Shown: positions 8,586 through 17,380 of the stretch, in pieces
How the letters are laid out: the number at the start of each line of letters is the position of its first letter
Numbering within the stretch: position 1 is the stretch's first letter
From: Listeria weihenstephanensis
GTDB lineage: Bacteria > Bacillota > Bacilli > Lactobacillales > Listeriaceae
Assembly: GCF_003534205.1 (NCBI RefSeq)
Contig: NZ_CP011102.1
Span: forward strand, 2,182,036-2,246,035
Direction: 5' to 3'
DNA: 64,000 nucleotides
Notes under the pieces: generated by a model
What the model was told of the DNA's origin: nothing
Database searches by the model: none
What the model saw: the letters and a program-made list of their open reading frames with translations, nothing else
Made by a program: the position numbers and the translations under genes

Positions 8586-9221
8586 TTATTTTAATAATAT
8601 CGGCAAAAAGGTAAGGAGATCAAATGCGATATGGACGATCCAAGTAACCCAGATGGAATTACTTTTCTTGAATAGATAATTTAAAACTAATCTGCTTGGG
8701 ATGATCGTGACTAAACATTGTAATGCGTTGTAGTCATAAGAAGGTAAGTGCCATAGTGCAAACAGGACGGAGCATAGTAAGGTAGCTTGCCAGAAACTCC
8801 AATTTAACTTTTTCCAGGCTCCGTAAAGAATGGCAATCGAGAGTAATTCTTCCCCCATCAGCATGAATGGAACATTTTTAATGACATAATCCCACGTTAA
8901 GATGCTGTTTATATCATTCGCCGTTGTGCCACCTGCAATCGCAGACCAAAGAGCACCAGCGACTGTGCCCACAACCACCAAAAACGGAATCCCAATCAAT
9001 AACCATTTAAAGCTAAAATGCTTGAACCAGTCTAAAAATTCTTCTTTTAGGATAACATATAAAATAACAAACATAAGTGTAACGTTGAAAAAGGAAGCAA
9101 TAACCTGTGTCGTACTCGTTATTGGAAGTACTAGCGGTATTAGCTGATAGAGAATCCCCACTATAATAGCGCTCAAAATAATTAAATACCCTTGCTTCTT
9201 GTTTTTTACTGAATTTTCCAT
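8586..9221 (-). CDS. CPBP family intramembrane protein (CAAX protease-like)
   Basis: A 211-residue membrane protein with 6-7 hydrophobic segments. The CPBP/Abi motifs are present in order: GEELLSIAIL (the EE pair, without the usual following Arg), FALWHLPSYDY (FxxxH) and HIAFD (third motif). Such proteins are intramembrane glutamic proteases; in Gram-positives some act in bacteriocin self-immunity. The missing Arg leaves activity open. ATG is preceded by AAAAGGAG. It stands alone and converges on mreBH. Confidence 0.85.
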   Translation of the reverse strand: MENSVKNKKQGYLIILSAIIVGILYQLIPLVLPITSTTQVIASFFNVTLMFVILYVILKEEFLDWFKHFSFKWLLIGIPFLVVVGTVAGALWSAIAGGTTANDINSILTWDYVIKNVPFMLMGEELLSIAILYGAWKKLNWSFWQATLLCSVLFALWHLPSYDYNALQCLVTIIPSRLVLNYLFKKSNSIWVTWIVHIAFDLLTFLPILLK

Positions 9222-9408
9222 TGGCGTACTCCTTTTAAAATAATTTAAATTATAACGTTTATTTACCCCTTATCTACTTTTATAAATCTAAAATATGTAT
9301 TATCTTAAGGCCTGTCAATTATTATACAAAATAAATAGTCATTATACATGTGAAGTATATTACATTCATTGGGTTTAAACTTACATTTTTGTCACATGAA
9401 GTGCCATC

Positions 9409-9459
9409 AAAAAAAAGTTGGTATGAACCTTAGCTTTTCGCTAAATCCATACCAACTTG
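9409..9459 (-). terminator. terminator of the lipoprotein gene
   Basis: An 11-bp stem (AAGTTGGTATG and its complement) followed on the minus strand by a run of T; it lies 11 bp past the lipoprotein stop codon. Confidence 0.85.
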
Positions 9460-9469
9460 TTGTCGTTAT

Positions 9470-10525
9470 TTAATTCAATGTCATTTCGTAAAGTGTATTG
9501 CCGTCTGCATCTTGAATCGTAACAGACGCGATGTTCCCAATCGTCATCTTTGTTTTCTTCGTAAGTTGGATCAGCGCGTTTCTATCATTATAACCTTGGT
9601 GTAGAGGTTGCTGATATTCCGTGCCGTCTGTTGCTTTCAAAACAACTGTCGTACCTTTTTGAATGATTGTTTCAAGTTCTGCGACGACGCCGATATACTG
9701 ATTCTTATCCCCTTGTAATTGTAACAAGGATAGCTCGTTATCGAACTGTGGATTATCATTTTTTGACGTTTCTTTTACAGCTAACTTACCATCGGGATAT
9801 GTAAATTCCACTAGATGGTAGCCTCCATTTTTATCGCGTAAAATGGCTGTGTAAACTTGTTTCTTCTGCGTTGCGCTGCTTACTATTTTCCATTCTTTGT
9901 CAGCAATATATTTATTTACCGCTGGAAAAAAGCCATTCTTTTTCGCGCGTTCTGATGATGCTTGTGGTTTTATTTTGCTGGCTTTCAGACCATTTTGGTA
10001 AATACTTTCGTGGTTATCATTGCGCAACTCGACGCTTTTTAGGGCACTTGCTGTCGTCGGATCAAGTGACGGTATTTCGATAATGGCTACTGTTGTCCCA
10101 TCATTCGTACTTTTATTCGTGAGGGAAATGACGGTCGCCTCGTCTACTTCTTTATTACTATCCATCAAAACAAGTTCTGTCGCTTCTTTCGCAAGCTTGG
10201 TATCCTTGATTTCTACCATAGCAATAAGGCCGTTTAAGCCATTCATTAGATTTACTTTCACCTTGGAATCTTCTTTTTTCAGCGCGGAGTCCAATTGTAT
10301 ATTAGAAATATCTTTACCATTCGTGTCTTTATAGTACTCAAGCACACCTGTTTTATCGTTCTTATTCTCCACGTACGCTAATTTGTAGTCTTTTAAATCT
10401 GTCTTGACGTTTTGGATTACGGTGAGCGAATTATCGCTGAGAACTTTGTCTATGCCTTCTTTGCCACATGCTGCTAACGTAAATAGAAGTAATACTCCTG
10501 CTAGTATTGGTATAAATTTCTTCAA
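9470..10525 (-). CDS. secreted lipoprotein of unknown function
   Basis: A 351-residue protein with a type II signal peptide: MKKF, a hydrophobic core and the lipobox LAAC with Cys20 as the lipidation site, so it should be anchored on the outer face of the membrane. The mature part is hydrophilic, rich in Lys, Asp and Thr, and contains two similar-looking halves of beta-strand character, but I recognise no domain. It has its own terminator and lies beside a tRNA gene read the other way. Confidence 0.8.
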   Translation of the reverse strand: MKKFIPILAGVLLLFTLAACGKEGIDKVLSDNSLTVIQNVKTDLKDYKLAYVENKNDKTGVLEYYKDTNGKDISNIQLDSALKKEDSKVKVNLMNGLNGLIAMVEIKDTKLAKEATELVLMDSNKEVDEATVISLTNKSTNDGTTVAIIEIPSLDPTTASALKSVELRNDNHESIYQNGLKASKIKPQASSERAKKNGFFPAVNKYIADKEWKIVSSATQKKQVYTAILRDKNGGYHLVEFTYPDGKLAVKETSKNDNPQFDNELSLLQLQGDKNQYIGVVAELETIIQKGTTVVLKATDGTEYQQPLHQGYNDRNALIQLTKKTKMTIGNIASVTIQDADGNTLYEMTLN

Positions 10526-10562
10526 TCCATTCCCTGCCTCTCTTTAATTTTTTGCAAACAGA

Positions 10563-10592
10563 TTGCTCCCCGCCTCTGTTTTATGGTAAAAT
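10563..10592 (+). promoter_or_regulatory. promoter of tRNA-Arg
   Basis: TTGCTC at 10563-10568 and TAAAAT at 10587-10592 are 18 bp apart and end 21 bp before the mature tRNA. Confidence 0.5.
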
Positions 10593-10613
10593 GATAAAGT
10601 TGATTCATGACGT

Positions 10614-10687
10614 GTCCTGATAGCTCAGTAGGATAGAGCGACAGCCTCCTAAGCTGTAGGCCGTGGGTTCGATTCCCTCTCAGGACA
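10614..10687 (+). tRNA. tRNA-Arg (anticodon CCT)
   Basis: A full cloverleaf: acceptor GTCCTGA pairs with TCAGGAC and discriminator A follows, D arm AGCTC..GAGC, anticodon stem ACAGC/GCTGT with loop CTCCTAA (anticodon CCT at 10648-10650), and a T arm with GGTTCGATTCC. CCA is not encoded. It decodes AGG. A promoter and terminator flank it, so it is a single-gene unit. Confidence 0.96.
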
Positions 10688-10728
10688 TTTTCTACATAAT
10701 AAAACGTTAACTATTTCTCTTTTGAAGC

Positions 10729-10782
10729 AGCTATAATGAAATTGCTACGCTTTTCGCGTACTATTTCATTATAGCTTTTTTT
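10729..10782 (+). terminator. terminator after tRNA-Arg
   Basis: AGCTATAATGAAAT pairs with ATTTCATTATAGCT (14 bp) and a seven-T run follows. Confidence 0.92.
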
Positions 10783-10869
10783 ATGTCAAAAATAAAGCGT
10801 TAATCTTCTTTTTTTACTTTAATGTTACAGAAAGGTTTCCGAAATATTACATTTTCTATATTTTGATGC

Positions 10870-10905
10870 AAAAAAGGATCTGGTATCATGACCAGATCCT
10901 TTTTC
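10870..10905 (-). terminator. terminator of the yhgE-like gene
   Basis: AAAAAGGATCTGGT and its complement form a 14-bp stem with a 6-nt loop. It is T-flanked on both strands, 13 bp past the stop of the minus-strand gene. Confidence 0.85.
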
Positions 10906-10917
10906 ACGTTATGCGTA

Positions 10918-13608
10918 TTAGTGAATTAATTTACTTTTTTTAGCTTTAGCGGAAAGTCCAGGAACTATTTTATCTAGCGGCTTTTTGAGTAGGAGTCCTA
11001 GGGCGATGAAAAGGAGTCCGAACATGACTAGCATCAAAATATCGTGGGTTGCATTTGGCCAGTAGATGCCGCCGACACTTTCGCGAATGAGACCAACCGC
11101 ATAGGTGAACGGTAAGAATGGATAAATCGCTTGGAAAAATGGCGGGGAAACTTGGATTGGGAAGTTCCCTCCTGCCCCTGATATTTGGAGTACGAGCAAT
11201 ATGATCGCAATTCCTTTTCCGACGTTATTAAAGAGTGAAACAAGCGTGTATACGATCGTCATGAATACCAAACTAATGAGCATGCTAAACAGTACGTGAT
11301 AGAGTGGACTTGCGATGTATACACCGAGTAGGTAGATGTTACCGAGCGTTACGATAAGCGCCTGTGCGAGCCCAATCGATAGGAATGTGAGTAATCTTCC
11401 GAAATATACATGATGATGGTTGAAAATTCCTCGCGGTACTTCTACGTCTACTCGTAATAGTGAGACAAGTAATAATGCCCCGACCCAAAGACAAAGCGCT
11501 GTATAAAATGGTGCACTCGCAGATCCGTAGTTTGGAATTGGATAGTCTTTCGTCTCTTTTAGTTGAATCGGATGCGCGATGAAATCACTATCTTTTTCTA
11601 CGTCATTTCTTAGGAAGGAAATGATTTGCTGCATATCATAGTTTTGATCAAATTCGGTGATTCTTGCTGCCGCTTTATTGACTGCTTGCTCGAATTGTGG
11701 CAACTCTTCTCTAGATAAATTTGCCGCAAGTTTCACCGCTTTCTCAAATTCTGGAAACTTCTGCTGAATTAGTTTGGCAGCATTGTTAATTTCCGATTCC
11801 AGAGTTGGTAAGTCGTTACGAACGAAATCTCCCGCTTTATGGATCTTCGCTTTTACTTCTGGATAATCATTTTGATAAAAAGCTGCGGCAGTATTGATGC
11901 CTGATATAACGGTGTCGAGCTTCGTATTGATGAAAGCCGTCGCATCGTCCAATGTTTGTTTTAACTCTGGAAGTCTTTGTTGGAATTCTTTCAAATACGT
12001 TTGGCTAGTTGTTAATGTCTGATTGGCATTTTTTAAGATAGACGATATTTCTGGTAGTTTATCTTTAGCGCCGGCGAGTAAATCGCTACTCTTCGTTAAA
12101 TCAGCAGTGATTTCTTTTAGCGCGGCATTGATCGTTGGTACAATTTTCGAGTCGTACTGGCTGATGACCGCGGTTAGATCATCGCTCACTTTTTTCGCAT
12201 CGGCGTTTAGTTGATCGAGTAGCGCTTGACTCGGTTCTTTGCCATCCTGCACGATTTGCCTTATTTCAGCAAGCGTTTGTTGTTGCGCGTTAAGATCTTG
12301 CTGCATTGCTTTCAGATCGCTTATGAACCCTGTTAACGGCTTGTTTGGTAATGTTTCATTTAATGACGTCAAAAGTTCGATCTGTTTAGTTAGCATGCCG
12401 TTAGCGCTTGTCAATTGCTCATCGATTTGATCTAGTACGCCGACGATTTTATCAGGGTCGATACTGCCATTTTTGAGCGCTTCGGTTAGACTGTAAACAT
12501 TATTCGTGACCTGTTGCAGCAAAATTAAATTCTGTTTGATTGCTGGTGTCACGGTTTGGAACGACTGATCGACTTGTTTTGAAAAATCGGTTACTTTATT
12601 AACATATTTCGAGCCATCATCCGCAATTTTTTTCACGGTTGGCAAAGCTTGCTCGGCTTCTGAGATAATACCCAGTGCTTTTGTTGATTCCCCCAGCGCA
12701 TCATTGACCGTTTTTTGAATCGTTCCGAAATTAGCGTCAATCGCCTTCACGTCAGTCGCGATTTGTTTGATCTCTGGGATTTTTTGCTGTAACACTAAGA
12801 TGTCTTTTCCGAGCTTATCGAGCTGTGGTAGTTGATCCTCGATTCGTAAGAGGTCTTGTGCCGCTGCGTTGATTTGAGGCATGCTCTTGTTTAATTCGAC
12901 CACTTGATTTGCTTTTTGTTTAAGATCGGGCAGCTTCTTCTCTAATAGCACGGCTTGCTTGCCCATCTCGATGATTTGCGGCATACTCTGTTTCACTTGG
13001 AAAACTTTATCTTTAATATGGCGAATTGTCGGTAGTTCTTTTTCGAGGTCAACACCTGCTTGATTTAGTTCAGATAACACCGATTTACTCACCTTATCGA
13101 TGAACTCCGTACTGATCTGTTCGACGATCGTGGAAGCACCTTTATCCGTGATTTTTGGTGCAATCGCATTGATTTTCTCGTTGACCGTATAATTAATGGT
13201 TGGTTTGGTTGGATTCCCGCCAACGAATGAAACGATATCCTTGGAAAAATCGCTAGGAATAAAGAGTGCCGCGTAATAATCCCCTTTTTTCACGCCCTCT
13301 TTCGCTTTATCTTCACTCGTAAAAGTCCAACCGAGTGCATCATTTTTCTTAAGTTGATCTTTTAATTGCGCACCTACATTGATTTTCTGCGGTTCTTTGC
13401 CTGGAACGTTAATTTCGGCTCCCTCATCTTGAATCACTACCGCTACCTTAATCCCCGAGGTGTTGGAATACGGGTCCCAAAGCGCCTCGATATTAAGCCA
13501 CGCATATAGAGATGGTAAAATGATCAGCGCGAGTACTAGGACTAACGCAATCGGGGCCTTAAATAACCGCCGCCAATCGAGTATAAAAATTCCCCAGATT
13601 TTCTTCAT
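10918..13608 (-). CDS. YhgE/Pip family membrane protein
   Basis: An 896-residue protein with the classic YhgE/Pip layout. One N-terminal membrane segment (residues about 18-38, APIALVLVLALIILPSLYAWLN) is followed by the conserved LWDPYSNTSGIKVAVVIQDEGAE stretch and a very long extracellular heptad-rich region (about 160-660). About five membrane segments lie at the C terminus (about 690-880), related to ABC-2 permeases. Homologues include the phage infection protein of Lactococcus; exact function is unclear, with roles in export or envelope stress proposed. The start follows AGAGGGGTG. It is monocistronic with its own terminator. Confidence 0.9.
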   Translation of the reverse strand: MKKIWGIFILDWRRLFKAPIALVLVLALIILPSLYAWLNIEALWDPYSNTSGIKVAVVIQDEGAEINVPGKEPQKINVGAQLKDQLKKNDALGWTFTSEDKAKEGVKKGDYYAALFIPSDFSKDIVSFVGGNPTKPTINYTVNEKINAIAPKITDKGASTIVEQISTEFIDKVSKSVLSELNQAGVDLEKELPTIRHIKDKVFQVKQSMPQIIEMGKQAVLLEKKLPDLKQKANQVVELNKSMPQINAAAQDLLRIEDQLPQLDKLGKDILVLQQKIPEIKQIATDVKAIDANFGTIQKTVNDALGESTKALGIISEAEQALPTVKKIADDGSKYVNKVTDFSKQVDQSFQTVTPAIKQNLILLQQVTNNVYSLTEALKNGSIDPDKIVGVLDQIDEQLTSANGMLTKQIELLTSLNETLPNKPLTGFISDLKAMQQDLNAQQQTLAEIRQIVQDGKEPSQALLDQLNADAKKVSDDLTAVISQYDSKIVPTINAALKEITADLTKSSDLLAGAKDKLPEISSILKNANQTLTTSQTYLKEFQQRLPELKQTLDDATAFINTKLDTVISGINTAAAFYQNDYPEVKAKIHKAGDFVRNDLPTLESEINNAAKLIQQKFPEFEKAVKLAANLSREELPQFEQAVNKAAARITEFDQNYDMQQIISFLRNDVEKDSDFIAHPIQLKETKDYPIPNYGSASAPFYTALCLWVGALLLVSLLRVDVEVPRGIFNHHHVYFGRLLTFLSIGLAQALIVTLGNIYLLGVYIASPLYHVLFSMLISLVFMTIVYTLVSLFNNVGKGIAIILLVLQISGAGGNFPIQVSPPFFQAIYPFLPFTYAVGLIRESVGGIYWPNATHDILMLVMFGLLFIALGLLLKKPLDKIVPGLSAKAKKSKLIH

Positions 13609-13687
13609 TTTCTACACCCCTCTAATATTTTCTCTATATTTAATTATACAGACCGAATTGACCGACTGCAAACGAGAAGAAAAGCAC

Positions 13688-13738
13688 AAAAAAAGTCTAG
13701 TACGGAGAAGACGCTGAACTCGCGACTCGTACTAGACT
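13688..13738 (-). terminator. terminator of the PTS/MupG operon
   Basis: AGTCTAGTACG pairs with CGTACTAGACT, with a T run on the minus strand. It ends 10 bp past the mupG-like stop and closes the operon. Confidence 0.85.
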
Positions 13739-13747
13739 CTGTGCTTT

Positions 13748-14833
13748 TTATTTATGTTCTTTTAAACGGAAATGTTGCCATGGTTGGATTGTTTTTAGTA
13801 AATAGCGCTCTTCTGGAATCACTCGGCCGACGATGTTTGTGTTGCCGGAGTTCTCCATTTCGCGAAGCGCCACTTGCATTTCGCCTTTATAGCGTTCATA
13901 GCCGTTGTTGTCAATGGTTACGTCGCCGAGTTCGATTGTATCCGTATCATGCGCTGGGAATTCATGTTGTTTGAAATTCACACGTGTCATTGTTGAACGA
14001 AGCACGTACTCTGAAGCATCGCCACGGTTGAAATGTTTTTGCGTTGTTACGATTTCTTTTTCAACGTCTGTCGTGCCATCAAGGAACGTAACAGCAAGCT
14101 CTAGTTCGTTGCGGTTCAATTCGCCTAGCGCTTTTAGTTCTTCTTCGGACGCGTACATATTGCCAATAATCACATCATCGATCAAACCTGTGTTCCATAG
14201 GTCTTTCGCTTGGACTGTGATTGACATGCCGCGATGTTCTTCCAATGTTGGAAGTCCACCGTCTACAACGAACCACGGGCCAAATTTACCAGCGTTAGAC
14301 GATACAAAAGCCGCTGTACGCAAGTTATATTTTTTAAATTGAGCACTTGTGCGAAGGAAATGTTCACGAGAAAGCGCTGTGTAACGACGTGGATAGAAGT
14401 TATGACAACCAATAATATTTGCTGTATTCGCTTGGTATGACAAGATATTATCCACATATTTCGTTCCATTCGAGATGTTTAGTTCGATTTGTAAATCATT
14501 ATCATCAAAAGACATTGCCGCTTCTTCCGCGCCAGAAAATCCTAGATCTAAACGAAGACCAGATAATCCTAGTTCTTTAAAACGTCCTAAGTCTTGATAT
14601 GTCAGGTTTAGTGAAGCAAAAACGCCAGGATCAACGTCGGCAATAACCTCATAGCCTAATTTGTTCGCTGTTTGGCAAATTGTTTCTAATTTCGCGAATT
14701 CCGCCTCATCGTTTGCCGAGATTAGACACGTGAATATACGGCTAAAACCATATTTTGCAGCTGTTTCGATGTAGTTTAAAGAGTCCTCCAATGGTGCATG
14801 TTGTGGGAATACTGATATACCTAATTTTCTCAT
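13748..14833 (-). CDS. MupG/DUF871 family 6-phospho-glycosidase
   Basis: A 361-residue protein starting LGISVFPQHAP and with GFSRIFTCLIS near residue 35, diagnostic of the DUF871 TIM-barrel family. The characterised member MupG hydrolyses the beta-1,4 bond of MurNAc-6-phosphate-GlcNAc in the cytoplasm during cell-wall recycling. Its place as last gene of a Lac-family PTS operon fits that role: the PTS phosphorylates an incoming disaccharide and this enzyme splits it. No MurQ-like gene is nearby, so the true substrate could be another 6-phospho-disaccharide. ATG follows AGAGAGGAAG. Confidence 0.88.
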   Translation of the reverse strand: MRKLGISVFPQHAPLEDSLNYIETAAKYGFSRIFTCLISANDEAEFAKLETICQTANKLGYEVIADVDPGVFASLNLTYQDLGRFKELGLSGLRLDLGFSGAEEAAMSFDDNDLQIELNISNGTKYVDNILSYQANTANIIGCHNFYPRRYTALSREHFLRTSAQFKKYNLRTAAFVSSNAGKFGPWFVVDGGLPTLEEHRGMSITVQAKDLWNTGLIDDVIIGNMYASEEELKALGELNRNELELAVTFLDGTTDVEKEIVTTQKHFNRGDASEYVLRSTMTRVNFKQHEFPAHDTDTIELGDVTIDNNGYERYKGEMQVALREMENSGNTNIVGRVIPEERYLLKTIQPWQHFRLKEHK

Positions 14834-14904
14834 AATAAGTAAACTTCCTCTCTATATTTATTAAAAAAGGAGCGAGGAAAAATCCTCACTCCTCATTTGT
14901 AGCT

Positions 14905-15210
14905 TTATTTGATGCGGTATAATTCTACAATTTCGATCGCTAAATCTTTAAAAGTAATAGCGTTCATCAAGTGATCTTGCGCGTGAACTAGAAGTAAAGA
15001 TACTTCTGTTTTTTCGCCGCGAGCTTCGCCTTGAATTAATTTTGTTTGAGAATGATGTGCTTCAAGCAATGATTGTTCTGCTTTTTGGATTTGTTCATCC
15101 GCTAAAACAAAATCACCTTTTTTAGCTGCATCGATTGCTAGCATGGCGTCGCTTTTCGCGTTACCGCCAAACATGATTAGATTCATAATTGTTAATTCTA
15201 ATTCTTCCAT
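14905..15210 (-). CDS. PTS lactose/cellobiose-family EIIA component
   Basis: A 101-residue helical EIIA of the Lac family. It accepts phosphate from HPr on the histidine of LLLVHAQDHLMNA, the family active-site signature, and passes it to the IIB cysteine. I start it at MEELELTIMNL (ATG at 15210) because family proteins begin there; the frame stays open upstream to a GTG at 15315 inside a dispersed repeat, and another ATG at 15222 has no spacer after its AAGG. It is separated from IIC by two copies of the structured repeat, unusual inside an operon. Confidence 0.92.
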   Translation of the reverse strand: MEELELTIMNLIMFGGNAKSDAMLAIDAAKKGDFVLADEQIQKAEQSLLEAHHSQTKLIQGEARGEKTEVSLLLVHAQDHLMNAITFKDLAIEIVELYRIK

Positions 15211-15300
15211 TAAGTTCCACATCCTTGAGTCGATTTTGTTGAGATTTAAGGTGACCTGGTGGCTACTTAAGTTCTCAATGTAATTTGTAGTGTTTTTCTT

Positions 15301-15418
15301 GTCTGGCTTCCTCACACCAGCTCCTCGAAAACTTCACAGCCTCCTTAAAATCCAATTGCGGGATTTTACTGCGCCTGTTCCAGTTTCTTTCGGAGCTAAC
15401 GGGTGTGGTCAGCACTTC
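15301..15418. repeat. structured intergenic repeat, copy A
   Basis: First of two tandem copies between the IIC and IIA genes. Three nested stems are visible: CACACC with GGTGTG at the ends, AGCTCC with GGAGCT, and AAAATCC with GGATTTT as the inner hairpin. The same three stems occur in copies B and C with different but complementary bases. On the gene strand the unit begins GAAGTGCTGACC and ends GGAAGCCAGAC. Confidence 0.75.
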
Positions 15419-15423
15419 ATCGT

Positions 15424-15542
15424 GTCCGGCTTCCTAACGCCAGCTTCTCGGAAATTTCGTGGCCTCCGCAAAAGCCAAAGGAAGGCTTTTTCTGAGTCCC
15501 CTAACAATTTCTGTCGAAGCTAACGGGCGTTGTCAGCACTTC
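15424..15542. repeat. structured intergenic repeat, copy B
   Basis: Tandem partner of copy A, separated by 5 bp. Its stems are ACGCC with GGCGT, AGCTTC with GAAGCT, and AAAAGCC with GGCTTTT, so each pairing position is kept although bases differ from copy A. It ends 4 bp before the IIC stop codon, so it would be part of the operon mRNA. Confidence 0.75.
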
Positions 15543-15545
15543 TAA

Positions 15546-16826
15546 TCAAAAGTTATCTTTTGTTTCTTCGCCGGCTGCTGCTGCTTTTTCACGACGAATT
15601 TCTTGAATTTCTGCTACTTTAATGAACGGTGCGTAGATGAGTACGGCGACAGCGATATTGACTGCGGCAAGTACACCACCTGTCCAACTTTGTGTTGCGA
15701 GTACCCCACCAATGATCGGCGGTGTAGTCCAAGGTGTTACGATTGTTGCTGCCGGAACCATTCCCCATGATGTCGCGAAGTAAGCGATTGTTACAAGCAC
15801 TAGTGGAGCCAAGATGTAAGGTACGAATAGGATTGGATTTAACACAATCGGTAGACCAAACATTAATGGTTCGTTGATGTTGAATAGTCCTGGCGCTGAA
15901 GCTAATCCTGATACAGTAACGTATTGCTTATTGCGGCGACCGAATAGGAATACCGAAATAATGATTGCAATCGTTGCACCAGTTCCACCCAAGTTGACGA
16001 AAGAGTCAAAGAAAGGTTTGTTAACGATATAAGGAGCATCTAAACCATGATTGATTGCGATAACGTTTTTAGCGATCGCATCAACGTTGATTGTTTGCAT
16101 GAATGGTTCGATAATATTCGCACCGTGAAGTCCGAAGAACCATAGGAATGAAGAAATGAAAGCTAGTAATAAAGCTGCTGGTAATGTGTTAGCAAGACCC
16201 ATGAACGGTTCTTGAATTAGTTTGTAGAATTCGCCAACGATATCTTTTACACCAAGTCCGAATAGGATCGTTGTAAGCATTGCGAAAATACTTACTGTGA
16301 TCATCGCTGGGAAAAGTGCTGCGAATGATCTAGATACTGCTGGTGGAACACCGTCTGGCATTTTGATAATAAGTTTTTGATTTCCACTTAAACGAGTAAA
16401 TAGTTCAGTTGAAACTAAAGCTACAATAAGTGCTAAAAATAGACCTGAAGAGCTAAGTCCTGTTAAACCACCAATGGCAAAGAAAGAAGAAACAGATACA
16501 ACACCACTTGATAAAGCATCTTTATCATATGATTTCGCTAAGTTATAAGCTACAGTAAAAGCAGTTAAAAGTGCTAGAATCGCGAAAGTACCGTTCCAAA
16601 TATTTCCCCCGAAAGATTTCCAAAGTGCTTCCCCAAATAAGTTGTTCATAAAGTCTTGGTAAGCTTGGATTGGTAAGTTGTTAATTAATGTCCCTAATGA
16701 CCCCAAGATCATTAATGGCATTGTTGAAATGAAACCATCACGGATAGCGACTAAATGACGCTGTCCCCCAATTTTGGCTGCATACGGAATAAAATATTTT
16801 TCCATAAATGCGATAAAACCATTCAT
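15546..16826 (-). CDS. PTS lactose/cellobiose-family EIIC permease
   Basis: A 426-residue membrane permease of the Lac/Cel family with about 10 hydrophobic segments; MNGFIAFMEKYFIPYAAKIGGQRHLVAIRDGF is the conserved family N terminus. It carries the sugar across the membrane while IIB phosphorylates it. GLHGANIIEPFMQ and FNINEPLMFGLPIVLNP are the conserved loops near the sugar site. The ATG at 16826 has GGGGG at 8 nt; the TTG at 16841 overlaps that site. It lies second in the operon. Confidence 0.92.
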   Translation of the reverse strand: MNGFIAFMEKYFIPYAAKIGGQRHLVAIRDGFISTMPLMILGSLGTLINNLPIQAYQDFMNNLFGEALWKSFGGNIWNGTFAILALLTAFTVAYNLAKSYDKDALSSGVVSVSSFFAIGGLTGLSSSGLFLALIVALVSTELFTRLSGNQKLIIKMPDGVPPAVSRSFAALFPAMITVSIFAMLTTILFGLGVKDIVGEFYKLIQEPFMGLANTLPAALLLAFISSFLWFFGLHGANIIEPFMQTINVDAIAKNVIAINHGLDAPYIVNKPFFDSFVNLGGTGATIAIIISVFLFGRRNKQYVTVSGLASAPGLFNINEPLMFGLPIVLNPILFVPYILAPLVLVTIAYFATSWGMVPAATIVTPWTTPPIIGGVLATQSWTGGVLAAVNIAVAVLIYAPFIKVAEIQEIRREKAAAAGEETKDNF

Positions 16827-16904
16827 TTGTAATTCCCCCAATAATTTTTAATTTGGATGAGACATTTTGTCCCCTCCTATATTTAAGCAGTAACGAAGTA
16901 CCGC

Positions 16905-17213
16905 TTATTCCCCAAGTAAGGTTAGTGCTTGTTCTAATACTTTTTCACCGTTCATCATACCGTAATCGATACTATTGATGACTGCAACGGGCTTGCCTAG
17001 TGGTTCTAGCTTTTTCTTGAATTTACTTTCTAAAAACCTGACTTGCGGTCCAAGTAATAAGACGTCGATCTTGTCTATATTATCTGGTGCTTCGGCTTCA
17101 GATACTGCAAAAATTTTGGCTTCGAGATTTCTTGACTCGGCAGCTTTCTCCATTTTTGTAACGAGTAAACTGGTTGACATCCCCGCGGAACAAACTAACA
17201 TGATTGTTTTCAC
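16905..17213 (-). CDS. PTS lactose/cellobiose-family EIIB component
   Basis: A 102-residue cytoplasmic IIB. The phosphocysteine loop is MLVCSAGMSTSLLV, with Cys8 as the phosphorylation site. It begins with GTG at 17213 behind GGGAGG and is the first gene of the operon, starting about 40 nt after the predicted sigma-54 transcription start. Confidence 0.92.
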   Translation of the reverse strand: MKTIMLVCSAGMSTSLLVTKMEKAAESRNLEAKIFAVSEAEAPDNIDKIDVLLLGPQVRFLESKFKKKLEPLGKPVAVINSIDYGMMNGEKVLEQALTLLGE

Positions 17214-17262
17214 TTCGATTCATCCTCCCTAAAACGCTATTTCTTAACCCTCACTCTTATAA

Positions 17263-17281
17263 ATGCAAGTTCCGTGCCAAC
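17263..17281 (-). promoter_or_regulatory. sigma-54 promoter of the PTS operon
   Basis: On the minus strand TTGGCACGGAACTTGCA matches the -24/-12 consensus (TGGCAC, 5 nt, TTGCA) without mismatch. The neighbouring regulator carries a GAYTGA loop, which contacts sigma-54, so the promoter and its activator confirm each other. Confidence 0.9.
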
Positions 17282-17341
17282 TTTTAAAATGGGCTAAAAA
17301 CGTATTGCTAAGCGGTTTCATCACTTACACATGAACAAAAG

Positions 17342-17370
17342 ATAAGTGTGTAAAATATGTACACACTTAT
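17342..17370. promoter_or_regulatory. inverted repeat, likely activator binding site (UAS)
   Basis: ATAAGTGTGTA and TACACACTTAT form perfect 11-bp arms with a 7-bp spacer, centred about 78 bp upstream of the -24 element, a normal distance for an enhancer-type site. A related half-site (CACTTACAC) lies at 17322. It also sits 11 bp past the regulator stop codon and could act as a weak terminator instead. Confidence 0.55.
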
Positions 17371-17380
17371 ATTCGCTGCG